From contig OZ240665.1 of assembly GCA_965198565.1 (NCBI GenBank), positions 4,588,001-4,652,000 of the forward strand: a DNA stretch of 64,000 nucleotides. Reading direction: 5' to 3'. This DNA is from LMUY01 sp965198565. Lineage in GTDB: Bacteria; Pseudomonadota; Alphaproteobacteria; Acetobacterales; Acetobacteraceae. Within the stretch, counting starts at the first letter, position 1. Each line of letters opens with the position of its first letter. Positions 1 to 7,637 of this stretch are shown here, piece by piece. The notes under the pieces were generated by a model, which ran no database searches, was not told the DNA's origin, and was given only the letters and a program-made list of their open reading frames with translations. Both the position numbers and the translations under genes were made by a program.

Positions 1-517
1 AGCCGTGCGACAACCCATCGACCACGGTGGCGCGCACGCAGCCTGACGTCGAACCGCCGGTGACGATCACCGTGTCCACCCGGTGCCACACCAGCAGCGA
101 GGCCAGGCTGGTCTCGTGGAAGGCAGAGGCCATGCGCTTGTGCAGGATGATGTCGCGGCCGCGGTCGATCTCCAGCCGGTCGTCGAACTCGGCCCGGCGC
201 GAGCCGTGCTTGATATTCTGCAGCGAGTCCGGCGTGTCGCTGCGCGTGCCCCAGACGCCGCAATCCTCCCCGGACTCCAGGTAGGCGACGTAGGTCCAGA
301 CCACGGGGCCGCCGAGCGCACGGCAGAGCGCGCTCACCTCGTTGATGAAGCCGAGTTGGTTCGGGTCGGTCTCGTAGGCGGTGCTGTACTCGGCGGGGAG
401 CGTGTAGGCCTTCTGCGGATCCACGTTCACCACGGCAGGCTTGCGGCCGAAACCGAAACGGGGGCGGCGTGCAAGCTCGTGGTAGAGCGTGCGCGCGGTC
501 TTGTCGGAACGGTCCAT
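1..517 (-). CDS. Isochorismatase-family (cysteine hydrolase) amidohydrolase, 3' part cut by window edge
   Basis: The reading frame starts with ATG at 517, 8 nt downstream of the rutA stop, and runs off the left edge; about 172 residues are visible. The cysteine-hydrolase triad is recognisable: Asp in VVNVDPQ (about residue 32), Lys in LHKRMAS (about 126), and the nucleophilic Cys in GGSTSGCVRATV (about 160). The SGCVRATVVDG signature and the N-terminal FGFGRKPAVV resemble the N-carbamoylsarcosine/maleamate amidase branch more than E. coli RutB. Next to RutA the inferred role is hydrolysis of the ureidoacrylate-type ring-opening product, but another carbamoyl or amide substrate is possible. 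The C-terminus is not visible. Family confidence is high and substrate confidence is low. Confidence 0.8.
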   Translation of the reverse strand, partial: MDRSDKTARTLYHELARRPRFGFGRKPAVVNVDPQKAYTLPAEYSTAYETDPNQLGFINEVSALCRALGGPVVWTYVAYLESGEDCGVWGTRSDTPDSLQNIKHGSRRAEFDDRLEIDRGRDIILHKRMASAFHETSLASLLVWHRVDTVIVTGGSTSGCVRATVVDGLSHG

Positions 518-524
518 GGCGCGG

Positions 525-1646
525 TCAGCCGTGGCGATGGCGCATGAGCGGCTGGATGTATTGGCCGAACTGCTCCATGCCGATGATGAAGTCGTCGAAG
601 GTCATGAGAATGCCCTTGACGCCGGGCGTTTCCGCCACCTGGTCGAGCTGGCGCGCCACCGTCGCGTAGGAGCCGACCAGCTTCAGCATTCCCGTCGGGA
701 TCGGCGCCGCCTTCTGCCGCTCGATCATCTGCCCGACGGTCGAGTCCTTGGAGGCCTTGGTATCCGCCGACGCCTGGGTGCGCTGCCATTCCAGCGCCTC
801 CAGATCCACGCCCTCTTTATAGAGCTCCCATTTCGCCATCGCGAGTTCGTCGGTGCGGTCGGCGATCACCATCAGCAGGATGAAGGCGCCGACATCGCGC
901 CCGCTCTCGGCGGCGGCGCGTGCCAGGCGGGCCGCGACGGGGGCGACGTTCTCCGGCTGGTTGAGCCCCCCGGCGCCGCAGAAGCAATAGTCGCCGTGTT
1001 CGGCGACGAAGCGCATGCCGCGGTCGCTCTGGCCGGCGCCCACCACCTCGATGCGGCGGGACGGCAGCGGTGCGAGGCGGCAATCCTCCATCTGGAAGAA
1101 CTCGCCCTGGAAGTCCGACCGCCCGGTTTCCCAAAGCTCGCGCATCACGGTGACGTATTCGGAGCAGTATTCATAGCGCTTGGCGAAATGCGCCTCGCCG
1201 GGCCAGAGGCCCATTTGGCGATACTCGGTCGGCTGCCAGCCCGACACGATATTCATGCCGAAGCGGCCCGGCGCGATGCTGTCGATGGTGACCGCCATGC
1301 GCGCGGCGAAGGCGGGCGGCACGGTGAGCACGGCGACGGAGGCGAACAGTTGGATGCGCCGGGTCACCGCGGCGATGCCCGCCATCAGGGTGAACGATTC
1401 GAGGTTCTCGTCCCAATAGCCGCTGGGCCCGCCAAACCCGCGCAGCTTGATCATGGAGAGCGCGAAATCGAGCCCGTAATGCTCGGCTTGCTGCACCACG
1501 GTGCGGTTGAGATCGAAGCTCGGCACGGTCTTGGGAGACGTGGTCGAGATCAGCCAGCCGCGGCTGCCAATCGGGATGAAGACGCCGAGCTTGGCTATGA
1601 TGCACTCCTGTGGCCGGTCCCCGACGGCCGATTTGCCTGCAAGCAT
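525..1646 (-). CDS. rutA: Pyrimidine monooxygenase RutA (flavin-dependent, luciferase-like)
   Basis: About 373 residues. Extended blocks match RutA: GVFIPIGSRGWLIST near the N-terminus, FALSMIKLRGFGG, NLESFTLMAG, GRFGMNIVSGWQ and AGQSDRGM, plus a C-terminal MTFDDFI block. RutA opens the uracil ring using FMNH2 and O2 supplied by a flavin reductase. The start is uncertain. ATG at 1646 is used here; an in-frame GTG at 1703 overlaps the upstream stop. The best Shine-Dalgarno (AGGAG near 1607-1611) sits just before an Ile-Ile-Ala-Lys stretch that aligns with the family's Met-Lys-Ile-Gly start, so the true start could be a non-ATG codon there. The amidohydrolase gene follows 8 nt downstream. No rutC, rutD, rutE, rutF or rutG lies inside the window. 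Confidence 0.9.
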   Translation of the reverse strand: MLAGKSAVGDRPQECIIAKLGVFIPIGSRGWLISTTSPKTVPSFDLNRTVVQQAEHYGLDFALSMIKLRGFGGPSGYWDENLESFTLMAGIAAVTRRIQLFASVAVLTVPPAFAARMAVTIDSIAPGRFGMNIVSGWQPTEYRQMGLWPGEAHFAKRYEYCSEYVTVMRELWETGRSDFQGEFFQMEDCRLAPLPSRRIEVVGAGQSDRGMRFVAEHGDYCFCGAGGLNQPENVAPVAARLARAAAESGRDVGAFILLMVIADRTDELAMAKWELYKEGVDLEALEWQRTQASADTKASKDSTVGQMIERQKAAPIPTGMLKLVGSYATVARQLDQVAETPGVKGILMTFDDFIIGMEQFGQYIQPLMRHRHG

Positions 1647-1699
1647 CGTGCCGTCAGGTGAGCGGGACCCGGGGGCAGTACCGGACCCCGCTCCAAGCG

Positions 1700-2023
1700 T
1701 CACCCTGCCTGTTCGGCGGCCTCGGTCATCGCCTCGCCGAGATGCTTGATCTTCTCGGCGTTCTTGCTGTCGGACTTGCCGGCGATGGTGACCGTCTCCT
1801 TGCCCAGCTTGAGCATGATCTTCTTGACCGCCTCCCCGTCGATCTCGTCGGCCTGGAGGTGCTTCTTCAAGCTCTCCAGGTCCTTGACGATGGTCTTGAC
1901 GCCGGAGGTCTCGATCTTCTCGAGCGTCGCTTCCCAGCCCTCGATGTTCTTGACCGCGGCGGAGATCGTGAAGCCTTTTACGCCCTCTTTGAGGTGCTTG
2001 ATCGTGGCATCGAATTGCGGCAT
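1700..2023 (-). CDS. Small helical hypothetical protein (107 aa)
   Basis: Starts MPQFDATIKH with ATG at 2023, preceded by AAGGG. It is charged and Lys/Glu-rich, predicted mostly helical, with no signal peptide or membrane segment. The stop at 1700-1702 overlaps the alternative GTG start of rutA, so it is probably cotranscribed with rutA. I do not recognise a family. Alternating KHLKEG, LEKIE and LESLKKHL stretches suggest a short helical bundle. Codon use matches the neighbours, supporting a real gene. Confidence 0.65.
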   Translation of the reverse strand: MPQFDATIKHLKEGVKGFTISAAVKNIEGWEATLEKIETSGVKTIVKDLESLKKHLQADEIDGEAVKKIMLKLGKETVTIAGKSDSKNAEKIKHLGEAMTEAAEQAG

Positions 2024-2224
2024 CGGGCGCCCTTTTCGTCGGAGCCGCGCGAGATTGCGCGGATGCGCCTCAATGGTCTGTGCACCAACAGAGTTCCGTT
2101 GGGTGCGATGACGTGATTGCTTCGGATGGTGCGCCAAGAACACAAGCGCATGAATCCTGGTTGCCCACGCGCTTGATATAGGCAAATGTGCCGGCCGCGC
2201 CCGATCCATCGACGGAGCTGCCGT

Positions 2225-2641
2225 ATGGAATACTACCTCGTCCGCCTGACCTACGCGCCCGAGGCCTGGGGCGATCTCATTGCGTCGACCACCAGCCTCG
2301 ATCAGCGCCTGGAGCCCGTGCGCAAGCTGATCCGTCACTTCGGCGGCTCGCTGGCGTCGTATCATTTCTTCGACACGCCGCATTTCGCCAGCAGCGCGGC
2401 CACGCCGCACGTCGTGACCGACAAGTTCGCCATGTTCGGCGAGCATGACCTGTTGACCATCCTGGCGATGCCGGATCGAAGCACCGCGCAGGCGTTCAAC
2501 ATGGCCATCATGGCGGAGCCCGGGCTCAAGACGGTCGAGCTGACGGCCATGATGCCGCTGGCGGAGGCGGTCGGCTCCATGGCCCAGGCGAAGGCGGCAG
2601 TGGCGGCAACGGGGTATGTGGCGCCGGGCCGAACGCCCTAG
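2225..2641 (+). CDS. GYD-domain protein
   Basis: 138 residues beginning MEYYLVRLTY, with GGAG 9 nt before the ATG. The layout is that of the GYD family: YLVRLTY first strand, RLEPVRKLIRHFGGSL helix and turn, then FGEHDLLTILAMPD (the degenerate GYD core, here GEHD) and a C-terminal VELTAMMPLAEA strand. These are small cytoplasmic alpha/beta-barrel-type proteins, dimeric where known, usually of unassigned function. It is transcribed divergently from the rut genes and is 18 nt upstream of the cyclase-like gene, so it may share a promoter with it. Confidence 0.75.
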   Translation: MEYYLVRLTYAPEAWGDLIASTTSLDQRLEPVRKLIRHFGGSLASYHFFDTPHFASSAATPHVVTDKFAMFGEHDLLTILAMPDRSTAQAFNMAIMAEPGLKTVELTAMMPLAEAVGSMAQAKAAVAATGYVAPGRTP

Positions 2642-2659
2642 CCCGGCACGACCGCCATC

Positions 2660-5600
2660 ATGACAGGCTTCATCTGCGGCCGCTGCGGCGTCGCAAGCCG
2701 GGCGGGCGCGCGCTTCTGCGACCATTGCGGCGTCCGCCTGCTGGAAGCCGCGGTGGAGCCGGCAGCGGAACGGATCGAAGAGGAGCTGAAACACGTCACC
2801 GTGCTGTTCAGCGACGTGGTGGCGTCCACCCGCATCATCGCCGGCCTGTCGCCGGAAGAGGCGCGGCGGCGGCTCACCCCGGCGATCGACGTCATGTCTG
2901 AAGCCGTGCTGGCGTTCGGCGGCACGCTGAACCAGACCCAGGGCGACGGCATCGTGGCGCTGTTCGGCGCGCCGCGGAGCATGGAGGACCACGCATTGCG
3001 GACGTGCTGCGCGGCGCTGCGGATGCACGAGCTGGCCGCGGCGCTGCGGCCGCCCACGGACCTGCGGGTGGGGTTGGCCTCGGGGCTGACGATCCTGAGC
3101 GCGGGCGGCGGTGTCGCGGCTGCCGGCGCCTATCTGGCGTTTGGCGCCACCATCCACCTGGCCTCCCGCCTGCAGGGGCTCGCCGCCCCGGGGCAGACGC
3201 TGTGCTCGGCCGAGGCCATCCGCCTGGCCGGCTCCTCGGCGGAGAGCGTGGCGATGGGCGCACACCGGATCCGCGGGCTGCCGGACCGGGAGGAAATCTT
3301 CGAGCTGGCGGGCGTCAGCCGCAGCAGCTTCCGTTTCAACAGCGCGGTCGCACGCGGGCTCAGCCCGTATCTCGGCCGGGCGGCCGAGTTTGCCACCTTG
3401 CAGCAAAGCGCCGCCCAGGCGTGCGCCGGGCAAACCACGCTGGTCGCGGTGGTGGGCGACGCGGGGATCGGCAAGTCCCGCCTGGTGTGGGAGTTCGCGC
3501 GCTCGCTCAACCTGTTGACCTGGCAGGTGTTCAAGGCGGAGGCGGTGTCGTATGGGCGCAGCATCCCCTACCTGCTGATGACGACGCTGCTGCGGTCCTG
3601 CCTGGGGGTGGACGACCGGATGGCGCCCGAGGCGGCCGCCGAGCGGGTCCGGGCGCAGTTGGCCGAGCTGGGCGGATTGCCGCCGCTGCTGGAAACGGCG
3701 CTGCTGTCATTGCTGGTGCTGCCCACCGGGCCCGGCGCCGCTGCCTGGGACGAGCTGGAGCCGCCGCAACGCAAGGCCGCGCTGCGCGACAGCGTGCTGC
3801 GGCTGATGCACAGCCTGGTCCAGGAGCGCCCCCTGGTGCTGCTGCTGGAGGACCTGCATTGGGCGGACGAGGCAAGCCTGCGCCTGCTCGACCAGCTCGC
3901 CGCCAAGACATCCCGTTTGTTGCTGGTGGTAACCTATCGCGGCGGGTTCAGCCCGGCCTGGAGCGCGCCCTCGGTCCGCGAGACCATACTCGGCCCGCTG
4001 CCCGCCGACAGCATGGCGCAACTGGCCGAGGCGGCCTGCCCCAGCAGCATCGACGGCGCGGTGCGCAGCGAGTTGCTGGAGCGGGCGGCCGGCAATCCGT
4101 TCTTCCTCGAGGAGATGGTCCGCGCCGCCAGCGAGGCCGAGCGGGCGACCGCGCGCGCCGGGCAAGCCGCGCGTCCCCGGCTGCCGTCCACCATCGAGGC
4201 GGTATTGGCCGCGCGCATCGACCGGCTGCGCTCCGACGACAAGCAGGTGCTCACCACCGCGTCCGCCCTGGGCAACCGGTTCAGCGGGGAGACGCTGCGG
4301 GCGCTGTTTGCCAACCTGGAGGCGGTGAGCTTCCAGAGCCGGATGACCCGGCTGCAGGACGCCGGGCTGCTGCGCGAGGACAGGACCACCGACGGCGACT
4401 ACGGCTTCGTTCACGCGCTGATCCAGGAAGTGGCCTATGCCGGGCTGCCCGACGCCCGGCGCCAGGCGCTGCACGCCGACATCGTGCGCGCGATCCAGGC
4501 CGTCGACGCGGACCGCCTGGCCGAGCAGTCCGAACGGCTGGCCTTCCATGCGCAGCAGGGCGAACTGTGGGAGGAGGTGACGCTGCATGCGCGGCTGGCG
4601 GGCGAGCGCGCGGCCAGCCGGTCGGCCTATGCCGATGCGGCGGCGTTCTTCCGGCAGGCGATAGCGGCCTGCGAGCGCCTGCCCGCCACGCCGGACCTTA
4701 TGGCACTGCAGATCGACCTGCGGTTTGCCCTGCGCAACGCGCTGTTCCCGACCTGGGCGATCGGCGAGGGCTTGGCGCTGTCGCAGCAGGCGGAGAAGCT
4801 GGCGGAGGAGCTGGCCGACGGGCGGCGATTGGCGTGGGCCACCGCCTACCACGCCCGCGACCTCACCCTCAAAGGCCGCCAAAGCGAGGCCATCGCGGTG
4901 GCCGCACGCGCCCTGGCGATCGCCGCGGACGACGATGAGCTCACCGTCACCCTCGGGTTCTACCGCGGCTTGGCGGACTATTTCCGCGGCGCCTACGGGT
5001 CGGCCAGCGCCACCTTGCTGGAGACGGTCCGCAGGGTGGAAGCGGGAGACCGATTCCGCCGCTATGGGCTGCCCGGCCCGGCCGCGCTCTACCTGCGGGC
5101 GTGGCTGTCATGGGCCTTGGCGCGCATGGGCCGGACGGAGGCGGCCGAAGACGCGGTCGCGGGCATGCGCGACCTCGCCGAGGACTATGGGCAGCCGCTC
5201 GGCCACCTGGTCACGCTGCTGAGCGAGGGCGTGGTGCTTGCATTTGCCGAGCAGTATGTCGCGGCGGAAGATGCGCTGCAGCGCAGCCTCGCCGTGTGCC
5301 GCCGTTGGGAGTTGTTTTCCTGGTTCACCAACGTGGCCCGCATGCTGGGCCATGTGCTGGCATGCCTCGGCCGCCACGAGGAGGCGGTCGCGCTGCTCGC
5401 CGAATGCGTCGAGCGGAGCCGCGCTGGCGGTGTGCTCGTCGGCCTGTCCAGCGAGATGGCCTGGCTGGCGGAGGCGCAGCTCGGCATGGGGGATGGCGCC
5501 ACCGCGTTGGCGACCGCGCAGGAGGCGGTGGAGCTTGCCCGTTTCCACGAGGAGCGCGGCAACGAGGCGCTGGCGTGGCATGCCCAAGCCCGTGTGCTCG

Positions 5601-5737
5601 CGGCCGGCGGCGAGCACGGGCCAAGCCTCGAGGCGTATCGTGCCGCCGCCGCCCTGGCCGAGGAGTGTGGCATGGCCCCGTTGCTGGAGCGCTGCCGCGA
5701 GGCCTTGCTGCTGCCGATCCTGCCCCCGCTTGCATGA
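2660..5737 (+). CDS. Zinc-ribbon / class III nucleotide cyclase-like / AAA ATPase / TPR regulatory protein
   Basis: 1025 residues. An N-terminal zinc ribbon has CxxC pairs at Cys6/Cys9 and Cys20/Cys23. A class III adenylate/guanylate cyclase homology domain (about 40-210) has metal-binding Asp in VLFSDVVAST and in QGDGIVALFG. The usual catalytic Asn of the N-x-A-x-R motif is His here (ATIHLASRL), so cyclase activity is doubtful. A STAND/AAA-type ATPase follows, with Walker A GDAGIGKSRL at about 266 and Walker B LVLLLEDLHWAD at about 391. The remaining half is TPR-like helical repeats. No DNA-binding domain is apparent. Proteins of this architecture are presumed signal-transduction ATPases. 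The gene ends 7 nt before the phosphatase-like gene, so the two are probably one operon. Confidence 0.85.
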   Translation: MTGFICGRCGVASRAGARFCDHCGVRLLEAAVEPAAERIEEELKHVTVLFSDVVASTRIIAGLSPEEARRRLTPAIDVMSEAVLAFGGTLNQTQGDGIVALFGAPRSMEDHALRTCCAALRMHELAAALRPPTDLRVGLASGLTILSAGGGVAAAGAYLAFGATIHLASRLQGLAAPGQTLCSAEAIRLAGSSAESVAMGAHRIRGLPDREEIFELAGVSRSSFRFNSAVARGLSPYLGRAAEFATLQQSAAQACAGQTTLVAVVGDAGIGKSRLVWEFARSLNLLTWQVFKAEAVSYGRSIPYLLMTTLLRSCLGVDDRMAPEAAAERVRAQLAELGGLPPLLETALLSLLVLPTGPGAAAWDELEPPQRKAALRDSVLRLMHSLVQERPLVLLLEDLHWADEASLRLLDQLAAKTSRLLLVVTYRGGFSPAWSAPSVRETILGPLPADSMAQLAEAACPSSIDGAVRSELLERAAGNPFFLEEMVRAASEAERATARAGQAARPRLPSTIEAVLAARIDRLRSDDKQVLTTASALGNRFSGETLRALFANLEAVSFQSRMTRLQDAGLLREDRTTDGDYGFVHALIQEVAYAGLPDARRQALHADIVRAIQAVDADRLAEQSERLAFHAQQGELWEEVTLHARLAGERAASRSAYADAAAFFRQAIAACERLPATPDLMALQIDLRFALRNALFPTWAIGEGLALSQQAEKLAEELADGRRLAWATAYHARDLTLKGRQSEAIAVAARALAIAADDDELTVTLGFYRGLADYFRGAYGSASATLLETVRRVEAGDRFRRYGLPGPAALYLRAWLSWALARMGRTEAAEDAVAGMRDLAEDYGQPLGHLVTLLSEGVVLAFAEQYVAAEDALQRSLAVCRRWELFSWFTNVARMLGHVLACLGRHEEAVALLAECVERSRAGGVLVGLSSEMAWLAEAQLGMGDGATALATAQEAVELARFHEERGNEALAWHAQARVLAAGGEHGPSLEAYRAAAALAEECGMAPLLERCREALLLPILPPLA

Positions 5738-5744
5738 GGCCGAC

Positions 5745-6191
5745 ATGACCGACCCGGCGACGATCACCAACTGGAAACGCCTGAGCAAGCGGATCACCAC
5801 GTCGGGGCAGCCGGCGGAGAGCGAGCTGGGCGGCATCGCCGCGCTGGGCGTCCGCACCGTGATCAACCTCGCCCTGCACACGCATGAGCAGGCGCTGCCG
5901 GACGAGGCGGGCAGCGTGGCGGCTTTGGGCATGGCCTATGTTCACATCCCGGTGGAGTTCAAGCAGCCGACCGAGGCCGACTTCCAGGCCTTCTGCGCCG
6001 CGATGGCCGCGGCCAAGGATGCGCCGGTGCATGTCCACTGCATCATGAACTGGCGTGTTTCGGCGTTTTTCTATCGCTACCGGCGCGACGTCGAGGGGGT
6101 GGCGGAGCCGCTGGCCAGGGCGGACATGGAGCAGATCTGGCAGCCCGATGCGGTCTGGACCGAGTTCATTCGGCCGCGCCCCCTGGCTTGA
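5745..6191 (+). CDS. Protein tyrosine phosphatase-like (DSP/DUF442-type) protein
   Basis: 148 residues starting MTDPATITNW, 7 nt after the cyclase-like gene. The fold signature is RITTSGQPAESEL near the N-terminus, then GVRTVINLA, and the P-loop region HVHCIMNWRVSAF at about residue 100. The loop is Cys-X4-Arg (CIMNWR) rather than the canonical CX5R of active tyrosine phosphatases; related bacterial proteins carry a similar shortened HC..N.R loop. Phosphatase activity is therefore an inference only. No signal peptide, so cytoplasmic. Its placement after the cyclase/ATPase suggests a shared signalling role. Confidence 0.75.
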   Translation: MTDPATITNWKRLSKRITTSGQPAESELGGIAALGVRTVINLALHTHEQALPDEAGSVAALGMAYVHIPVEFKQPTEADFQAFCAAMAAAKDAPVHVHCIMNWRVSAFFYRYRRDVEGVAEPLARADMEQIWQPDAVWTEFIRPRPLA

Positions 6192-6223
6192 AGCCGTGCT
6201 GGCGGCAAGCCATGTCCTGACCC

Positions 6224-6502
6224 ATGGACCACAACACCCGTTTGCAGCTCGACATGACGCCGGATGGCCAGTTCCGCACGCCGCCGCGCCCGCCGATCAC
6301 GGCGAAGATCTTCGCCGGCGCGGTGTTGGTGGCCGTGGTTGCGGGCGGGCTGGCCTTTGCCGCCTTCGCGCTGTGGATTGCGCTGCTGCTCGTCCCGGTG
6401 GTGATCCTGGCCGTGCTGGTGGCGGTGCTGACCTTGCGGTTCCGGCTCTGGCAGGCGCGCCGCCGGGCCGCGGGCTTCACGATGCCGACGCGCACCCGCT
6501 GA
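6224..6502 (+). CDS. Small two-helix membrane protein (92 aa)
   Basis: Hydrophilic N-terminus (about 25 residues, Pro-rich PPRPPITAK), then a nearly continuous hydrophobic stretch from about residue 28 to 72. This reads as two membrane helices, followed by a basic tail (FRLWQARRRAAGF). No family recognised. It lies 32 nt after the phosphatase-like gene on the same strand and ends just before a REP-type palindrome, so it is probably the last gene of that transcript. Confidence 0.6.
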   Translation: MDHNTRLQLDMTPDGQFRTPPRPPITAKIFAGAVLVAVVAGGLAFAAFALWIALLLVPVVILAVLVAVLTLRFRLWQARRRAAGFTMPTRTR

Positions 6503-6507
6503 CGTCT

Positions 6508-6600
6508 CCCTCTCCCGCCCGCGGGCAGGACAATCAGCGGGGAGAACATCCGTTTCTTCTCCCTCTCCCGTCCTTCACGCGAGAGGGCCGGGGTGAGGGC
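6508..6600. repeat. REP-type palindromic repeat
   Basis: Holds the arms CCCTCTCCCG ... CGAGAGGGCCGGGGTGAGGG, the same sequence family as the pair at 8861-8980. It lies between convergent transcription units (ending at 6502 and 6654), where it may also act as a transcription terminator. Confidence 0.75.
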
Positions 6601-6653
6601 TCTTACAGCCAACACACTCTTGAGCAGTTCCGCCCGCGGGAGAGGGAGATATT

Positions 6654-7628
6654 TCAGTCGAGCGCCATATAATAGAGACCGACGCTGATCGCTGGGCCGC
6701 GCCAGTAGCCTGGAATGGTGCCGGCCTCCACCCAGCCGAAGCGCTGGAACACCCGCCGCGAGTGGTCGTCGCCGGGTGCTTCCATGACAAGCAACGTTCG
6801 CCCCGCCTGCTGCGCGCGGGACTTCGCTGCCGCCTGCAGCGCACGAGCCACACCTTGGCAGCGGTCTCCCGGTGCGACCAGCACCATGCGCAAGGTGGCG
6901 CGATGACGGGCGGTTTCCGCCGCCTCCCACTCGAGTTGCAGTGACCCGGCGACCGCACCGTCGCGCCAGGCCAGCAGCAAGCAGGTCTTGTCCTCGCCGA
7001 CCGAATGGGCGACGCCCCGCCAATACGCCCGCGCCGCAGCGTGGGACACTGGCGCTCGGAACGGCGTCGGCGCGCCGGCCTCGGCGCATCGCTCGAGCAG
7101 CACGGCCAGGGCGCGCTCGGCGCTTTCGGCGGCCGCCACGTCCAGCGCCTCCACCACGCAGCCGGTCAGCGGCTTCCAGTAGCGCGCCTCGATCGAGCGG
7201 GACAGGTCGTCGAGCGCGCGCAGGCCGCCGCGCCGGACATAGCCGCACTTTTCGTAAAAGGCGTGCGCCCGGGTGAACAGCATGTCGGTCCAGAGCACCA
7301 TGTGGGCGGCGCCGCACGCTCGGGCATGGGCCTCGGCGCAGGCAATCAGATCCGCCGCCAGCCCCGTGCCCCGCTGGCTCGCCGCCACATACATGCGGCA
7401 TAAGTGCCAGCCATCCTCCGCGGGGTAGGTCGCGACCATGCCGACGAGGCCGCCCTCGTGCTCGGCGGACCACAGCTCGCCGCCACGGCCGCGCATGTGG
7501 GTCGCGAGCGCAGGCATTTCCGGCATCTCGGCGGCGAAATCGCACACCACGCTGGGATACTCGCCCCAACAGGCCGCAATCAGCGCCCTGTAGCCCGGCG
7601 CGTCCGCATCACGGCCCAGCCGGATCAC
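6654..7628 (-). CDS. Tandem GNAT-domain acetyltransferase
   Basis: 324 residues with two GNAT folds. The N-terminal domain (about 1-150) has the acyl-CoA motif in MYVAASQRGTGLAADLI and a C-terminal FYEKCGYVRRG. The second (about 180-324) has RMVLVAPGDRCQGVARAL and RRVFQRFGWVEAG. Both Q/RxxGxG/A pyrophosphate loops are present, though the second is degenerate (QGVARA). Substrate unknown. The stop lies in the convergent region with the REP repeat. The aminotransferase gene lies 9 nt upstream on the same strand, so the two are probably cotranscribed. Confidence 0.85.
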   Translation of the reverse strand: MIRLGRDADAPGYRALIAACWGEYPSVVCDFAAEMPEMPALATHMRGRGGELWSAEHEGGLVGMVATYPAEDGWHLCRMYVAASQRGTGLAADLIACAEAHARACGAAHMVLWTDMLFTRAHAFYEKCGYVRRGGLRALDDLSRSIEARYWKPLTGCVVEALDVAAAESAERALAVLLERCAEAGAPTPFRAPVSHAAARAYWRGVAHSVGEDKTCLLLAWRDGAVAGSLQLEWEAAETARHRATLRMVLVAPGDRCQGVARALQAAAKSRAQQAGRTLLVMEAPGDDHSRRVFQRFGWVEAGTIPGYWRGPAISVGLYYMALD

Positions 7629-7637
7629 GGCGCGCGG

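Noticed and set aside
1700..3433. A 577-codon minus-strand frame
   Set aside because: Only its last 107 codons form a plausible gene (1700-2023). The rest is antisense to the GYD and cyclase genes.
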